A stretch of 64,000 nt of DNA, taken from positions 62,001 through 126,000 of the forward strand of contig NZ_JBFBVU010000011.1 of assembly GCF_040689105.1 (NCBI RefSeq), in the 5' to 3' direction. The position numbers were made by a program, and so were the translations under genes. Below are positions 61,247 to 64,000 of the stretch, piece after piece; position 1 is the stretch's first letter; the number at the start of each line of letters is the position of its first letter. The notes under the pieces were generated by a model that searched no databases, had not been told where the DNA came from, and saw only the letters and a list, made by a program, of their open reading frames with translations. The stretch comes from Meridianimarinicoccus marinus (GTDB lineage Bacteria > Pseudomonadota > Alphaproteobacteria > Rhodobacterales > Rhodobacteraceae).

Positions 61247-61945
61247 TCAAAGTTTCAGTTGGTAAAAGCGGTCCGCGAGCACATCGAGATGCGCCTGCAT
61301 CGCTGTGCGCGCGGCATCGGGCAGGCCGCGTTCGATGGCGCGCAGGATGGTCCTGTGATCCTCGACCGAGCGTTGGCGGTTGGCCACGCTGCGGGTCTGG
61401 TCATACCAGAAGGCCCACATGTCGCTTTCGCGCATGCGCCACAGCTGCGTGACGATCCCGGCCAGCACGTCATTCCCGGCGGCCCCGGCAATCAGCGAAT
61501 GGAACTGCGCATCGGCCGCGTCGAACCGCGCCACATCGTCGACGGTGGCCGCCATCTCGTCGATGGTGATGTGCATGGCGGCGATCTGGGGCTCGGTGAC
61601 CTGTTGGGCCGCAAGGGCGGCGGTCTCTGCCTCGACAAGGCGGCGCGAGGCCAGCACATCCGAAGGAGAGGCGCCCTGGGGTTCGCCCGGATCGGATCGT
61701 GAGCGATGGGCAAGGTCCAGAACGAACACGCCGGACCCGACGCGGATCTCGATATAGCGCATGATTTCCAGTGCCAGCAGCGCCTCGCGGACGGTGGTCC
61801 GGCTGACATCCAGTGTCTGGGCCAATTCGCGTTCGGGGGGCAGGCGCTCGCCCGCGCGGTACCGGCCGCTTTCGATACCTGCCGCCAGTTGTCGGGCAAT
61901 ATCCAGATAGCGGCGGCTGCCCAATGGCAGGTCCAGCAGGTTCAT
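61247..61945 (-). CDS. GntR family regulator, FadR/FCD subfamily (TTT system 3)
   Basis: 232 residues. IARQLAAGIESGRYRAGERLPPERELAQTLDVSRTTVREALLALEIMRYIEIRVGSGVFV is the winged helix. The FCD domain has FDAADAQFHSLIAGAAGNDVLAGI and EDHRTILRAIERGLPDAARTAMQAHL. The ATG overlaps the TctA stop (ATGA) and the gene precedes the sulfatase gene by 14 bases, so transporter, regulator and sulfatase appear to be one transcript. This suggests a sulfated acid as substrate (inference). Confidence 0.9.
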   Translation of the reverse strand: MNLLDLPLGSRRYLDIARQLAAGIESGRYRAGERLPPERELAQTLDVSRTTVREALLALEIMRYIEIRVGSGVFVLDLAHRSRSDPGEPQGASPSDVLASRRLVEAETAALAAQQVTEPQIAAMHITIDEMAATVDDVARFDAADAQFHSLIAGAAGNDVLAGIVTQLWRMRESDMWAFWYDQTRSVANRQRSVEDHRTILRAIERGLPDAARTAMQAHLDVLADRFYQLKL

Positions 61946-63426
61946 GGGATATCCTTTCGCAGCGCGCCCCGCGCACCGATGCGGCGGGCGATGGCGGGCC
62001 AGGCAACCGTCAGAGCGGCCAACGCAAGGAAGACAAGTGCGTAGGGGCGGTACAGGATCTCGGTGAAATCGCCGTCCGACATCATCAGCGAGGCCCGAAG
62101 CTGTTCTTCGGCAATGGGGCTGAGCACGAAGCCGATCACGAAGGGCCCGAGCGGGACGCGGCAGTATTCCAGCCCCAGTCCGATGACCCCGAAGCCGATC
62201 ATCACCCAGACGTCGGTGAAGCTGGAATTGACCGCATAGGAGCCGGTGACGCAGAACACCAGGATGCCCGCCATCAGTCCGGAGCGCGGCAGGCGGACGA
62301 TCTGGGCGATATAGCGCACAAGCCCCCACATCAGCATCAGCATCAGCACATTGGCCACAAGGTAGGCCGCGATGATGCCATAGGCGATTTCCGGGGCGTT
62401 CTGGAACAGCAGCGGGCCGGGTTGCAGGTTGTGGATGGTCAGGGCGCCGATCAGGATGGCCTCGGTCACGCTGCCCGGAATACCCATGGTGATCAGCGGG
62501 ATCAGGGCACCTCCGATGGCCGCGTTGTTGGCGCTTTCCGCGGCGATCACGCCGGGTTCGTGGCCGGTGCCGAATTTTTCGGGCTCGCGCGAAATCTGCT
62601 TCTCGGTCGAATAGGACACCAACGCGGCGATATTGCCGCCGATCCCTGGCAGCAGCCCGATCCAGGTGCCGATCACCGATCCGCGCAGCAGGCCCGGCGC
62701 ATAGGCAATGTCGCGCCGGTAGATTGGCAGGTGGCGCTTTGGCAGTTCCATCTTGCCAATGTTCTGCGGCGTGGCGCTGTCGCGCAGGATCTGACTGATG
62801 GCAAACGCGCCGATCAGCACCGGCAGCAGGCCGAAGCCCGACAGCATGGCGTCGGACCCGAAGGTCAGGCGGGCCTGGCCGATCGAATTGTCGATGCCGG
62901 GCAGCGCGAAGGCCATGCCAAGTGCTGCCCCCAGCAACCCCTTGACGATCGAGCCTTGCGACAGCACCGCAAGCATCACCAGCGCCATGAGAACCAGGGT
63001 GAAATACTCCCACGGGCCGAACTTCAGGGCAAAGCGCGCCAGCGCGGGCGACATGCCGGCCAGAAACCCCCACGAGATGATCCCGCCGACGACGGAGGCC
63101 ATGATCCCCAGCGCCAGCGCCCGTTCGGCGCGGCCGCTTTGCGCCATCGGATAGCCGTCGAAGGTCGTCACGATAGAGGCAGGGGTTCCCGGCATCCGCA
63201 GCAGGATCGCCATGATCAGCCCGCCCGAAATACCGCCGACGTATTCCCCGATCAGCAGGGTCACGGCGCTGACCGGTTCCATGTTGAAGGTCAATGGCAG
63301 CGTCAGGGCGATCAGCATGGTGGCGGTCAGGCCGGGGATGGCACCAACCACGATGCCAAGCGACGTGCCGATGAACAGGAACAGCAGGTTCGTCGGCGCG
63401 AACAGAAGAAGAAACGCGTCAATCAT
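61942..63426 (-). CDS. tctA: Tripartite tricarboxylate transporter large permease (TTT system 3)
   Basis: 494 residues with TctA motifs: GAIPGLTATMLIALTLPLTF, GGLIMAILLRMPGTPASIVTTFDGYPMAQSGRAE, GLLPGIGGNIAALVSYSTEK and AAESANNAAIGGALIPLITMGIPG. The loop before helix 3 reads LLRMPGT rather than LLNIPGT as in the other two systems. It lies three bases after the tctB stop and overlaps the GntR gene. Confidence 0.93.
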   Translation of the reverse strand: MIDAFLLLFAPTNLLFLFIGTSLGIVVGAIPGLTATMLIALTLPLTFNMEPVSAVTLLIGEYVGGISGGLIMAILLRMPGTPASIVTTFDGYPMAQSGRAERALALGIMASVVGGIISWGFLAGMSPALARFALKFGPWEYFTLVLMALVMLAVLSQGSIVKGLLGAALGMAFALPGIDNSIGQARLTFGSDAMLSGFGLLPVLIGAFAISQILRDSATPQNIGKMELPKRHLPIYRRDIAYAPGLLRGSVIGTWIGLLPGIGGNIAALVSYSTEKQISREPEKFGTGHEPGVIAAESANNAAIGGALIPLITMGIPGSVTEAILIGALTIHNLQPGPLLFQNAPEIAYGIIAAYLVANVLMLMLMWGLVRYIAQIVRLPRSGLMAGILVFCVTGSYAVNSSFTDVWVMIGFGVIGLGLEYCRVPLGPFVIGFVLSPIAEEQLRASLMMSDGDFTEILYRPYALVFLALAALTVAWPAIARRIGARGALRKDIP

Positions 63427-63429
63427 GGG

Positions 63430-63912
63430 TCAGCCGATCCGCACGTAGAGGAAACGCTCCAGCACAACGGAAATGCCCCCGGCCAGGATCAGGCCCAAAA
63501 CCGCGAAGGCGGCAAGATTGCGCCAACTGCGGGCCCCGATGGACAGACCGGTGGCGGTGACGAACAGGGGCGTGGCGACAAGAAAGGGCACGCGCAGCAC
63601 GTCCAGCATAAAGGCATAGATGATGAGCGCGGCCAGCACGAGGGCACCGCGTTTCGGGTCCGCTTTCGGGACGGTTGCCTTGGCTGTGGGCGCGGGCTTG
63701 CCGTTGCTTGCGCGCCGGATCGCGGTGATGGCGATGATCGCGGCAAAGAGGAAAAGGATGCTGCCGAGAATGCGGGGCAGGGCGGCAGAGCCAAGGGGCT
63801 CGAACCGCGGCGGCGGCAGGGACGCCGCGCCGACCAGCAGCACGGCAGCCCCGGAGAAGGTTAGACCCGCAAGCGCAAGGTCGGCCAATGTCGCCCGTGT
63901 TCTGTCGTCCAT
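63430..63912 (-). CDS. tctB: TctB family small permease (TTT system 3)
   Basis: 160 residues with four hydrophobic segments (LADLALAGLTFSGAAVLLVGA, ILGSILFLFAAIIAITAI, GALVLAALIIYAFMLDVL and AFAVLGLILAGGISVVLE). The VPFLVATPLFVTATGLSIGA segment is typical of TctB. It lies between the intercistronic hairpin and tctA. Confidence 0.87.
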   Translation of the reverse strand: MDDRTRATLADLALAGLTFSGAAVLLVGAASLPPPRFEPLGSAALPRILGSILFLFAAIIAITAIRRASNGKPAPTAKATVPKADPKRGALVLAALIIYAFMLDVLRVPFLVATPLFVTATGLSIGARSWRNLAAFAVLGLILAGGISVVLERFLYVRIG

Positions 63913-63941
63913 GCCTGCGCGTCCTGTTGTGAATATCCGAA

Positions 63942-63966
63942 AGGGCGGGCCGAAGGGGCCCGCCCT
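63942..63966. promoter_or_regulatory. GC hairpin between tctC and tctB (TTT system 3)
   Basis: A perfect 10-base-pair stem, AGGGCGGGCC (63942-63951) with GGCCCGCCCT (63957-63966), and a 5-base loop. It starts 6 bases after the tctC stop on the minus strand and lies 30 bases before the tctB start. Confidence 0.72.
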
Positions 63967-63971
63967 GCTGA

Positions 63972-64000
63972 TCAGTTGATGGTCGCGGCCACGGCAGAGA
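63972..64000 (-). CDS. tctC: C-terminal end of a TctC-like binding protein (runs off window)
   Basis: Only the last nine codons and the TGA are inside the window (reading SAVAATIN at the C-terminus). The assignment as the TctC of TTT system 3 rests on its place before the hairpin, tctB and tctA and on the same order in the two other systems of the window, not on the sequence itself. Confidence 0.5.

Noticed and set aside
61813..63864. 683-codon plus-strand open frame of Gln/His/Arg/Asp repeats
   Set aside because: Antisense to tctA and tctB of TTT system 3. The repetitive look comes from the hydrophobic codons of the permease read backwards.

Overview
The window is GC-rich, densely packed DNA from an alphaproteobacterium, most likely a member of the Rhodobacterales (Roseobacter/Paracoccaceae). 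This rests on gene content: a complete rhamnose locus laid out as in rhizobia (rhaRSTPQUK divergent from rhaD plus an isomerase), three tripartite tricarboxylate transporter (TTT) systems, an MttB-family methyltransferase beside an N-methylproline-demethylase-like flavoprotein, and many start/stop overlaps of the ATGA/GTGA type. The genus assignment is inference. I see no rRNA, tRNA, CRISPR array, insertion sequence or phage gene.

Layout. 0-3.8 kb: the start of a periplasmic protein gene, an SDR/crotonase pair and an MFS permease. 3.8-11.2 kb: a VCBS/RTX-like secreted protein, an FkbM methyltransferase, a GtrB-like glycosyltransferase, a GMC oxidoreductase with an iron-sulfur-type cysteine motif, an NAD-dependent epimerase fusion and a GtrA flippase-like protein, i.e. 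a surface-glycan flavoured block. 11.3-22.0 kb: L-rhamnose uptake and catabolism, with a symmetric four-half-site operator between the divergent transcripts. 22-25.2 kb: TTT system 1. 25.5-28.5 kb: HlyD/ABC exporter. 28.5-34 kb: an operon of OprB-type porin, two unknown periplasmic proteins and a PQQ-like propeller protein, preceded by an AraC regulator. 34.1-44.5 kb: AKR, GntR and Gfo/Idh genes divergent from TTT system 2, which is co-transcribed with a monooxygenase-like protein, an MBL lactonase-like protein, an OtnC-like decarboxylase, an isopropylmalate-dehydrogenase-like enzyme and an OtnK-type kinase. 44.5-50.1 kb: a probable oxidative (non-phosphorylating) deoxysugar/sugar-acid pathway under a FadR-type regulator, with the same 17-bp palindrome at two promoters. 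50.3-51.9 kb: an SH3-domain envelope protein and a small membrane protein. 51.9-56.2 kb: TetR, MttB-like and TMADH-like genes for methylated amines. 56.5-57.1 kb: a decayed fusion of a sugar ABC transporter. 57.4-61.2 kb: arylsulfotransferase-like, patatin and sulfatase. 61.2-64 kb: GntR and TTT system 3, running off the end.

How it fits together. The window is a catabolic accessory region. Rhamnose enters by RhaSTPQ, is processed by RhaU, RhaA and RhaK and cleaved by the aldolase half of RhaD; the dehydrogenase half oxidises the lactaldehyde. A second, oxidative route (aldose dehydrogenase, lactonase, enolase-superfamily dehydratase, SDRs) sits 23 kb away with its own regulator. The 37-44.5 kb operon looks like a complete uptake-to-triose-phosphate path for an unidentified four- or five-carbon acid sugar. 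All three TTT operons and the rhamnose ABC operon place a strong GC hairpin between the binding-protein gene and the next transporter gene, suggesting a shared way of making more binding protein than membrane protein.
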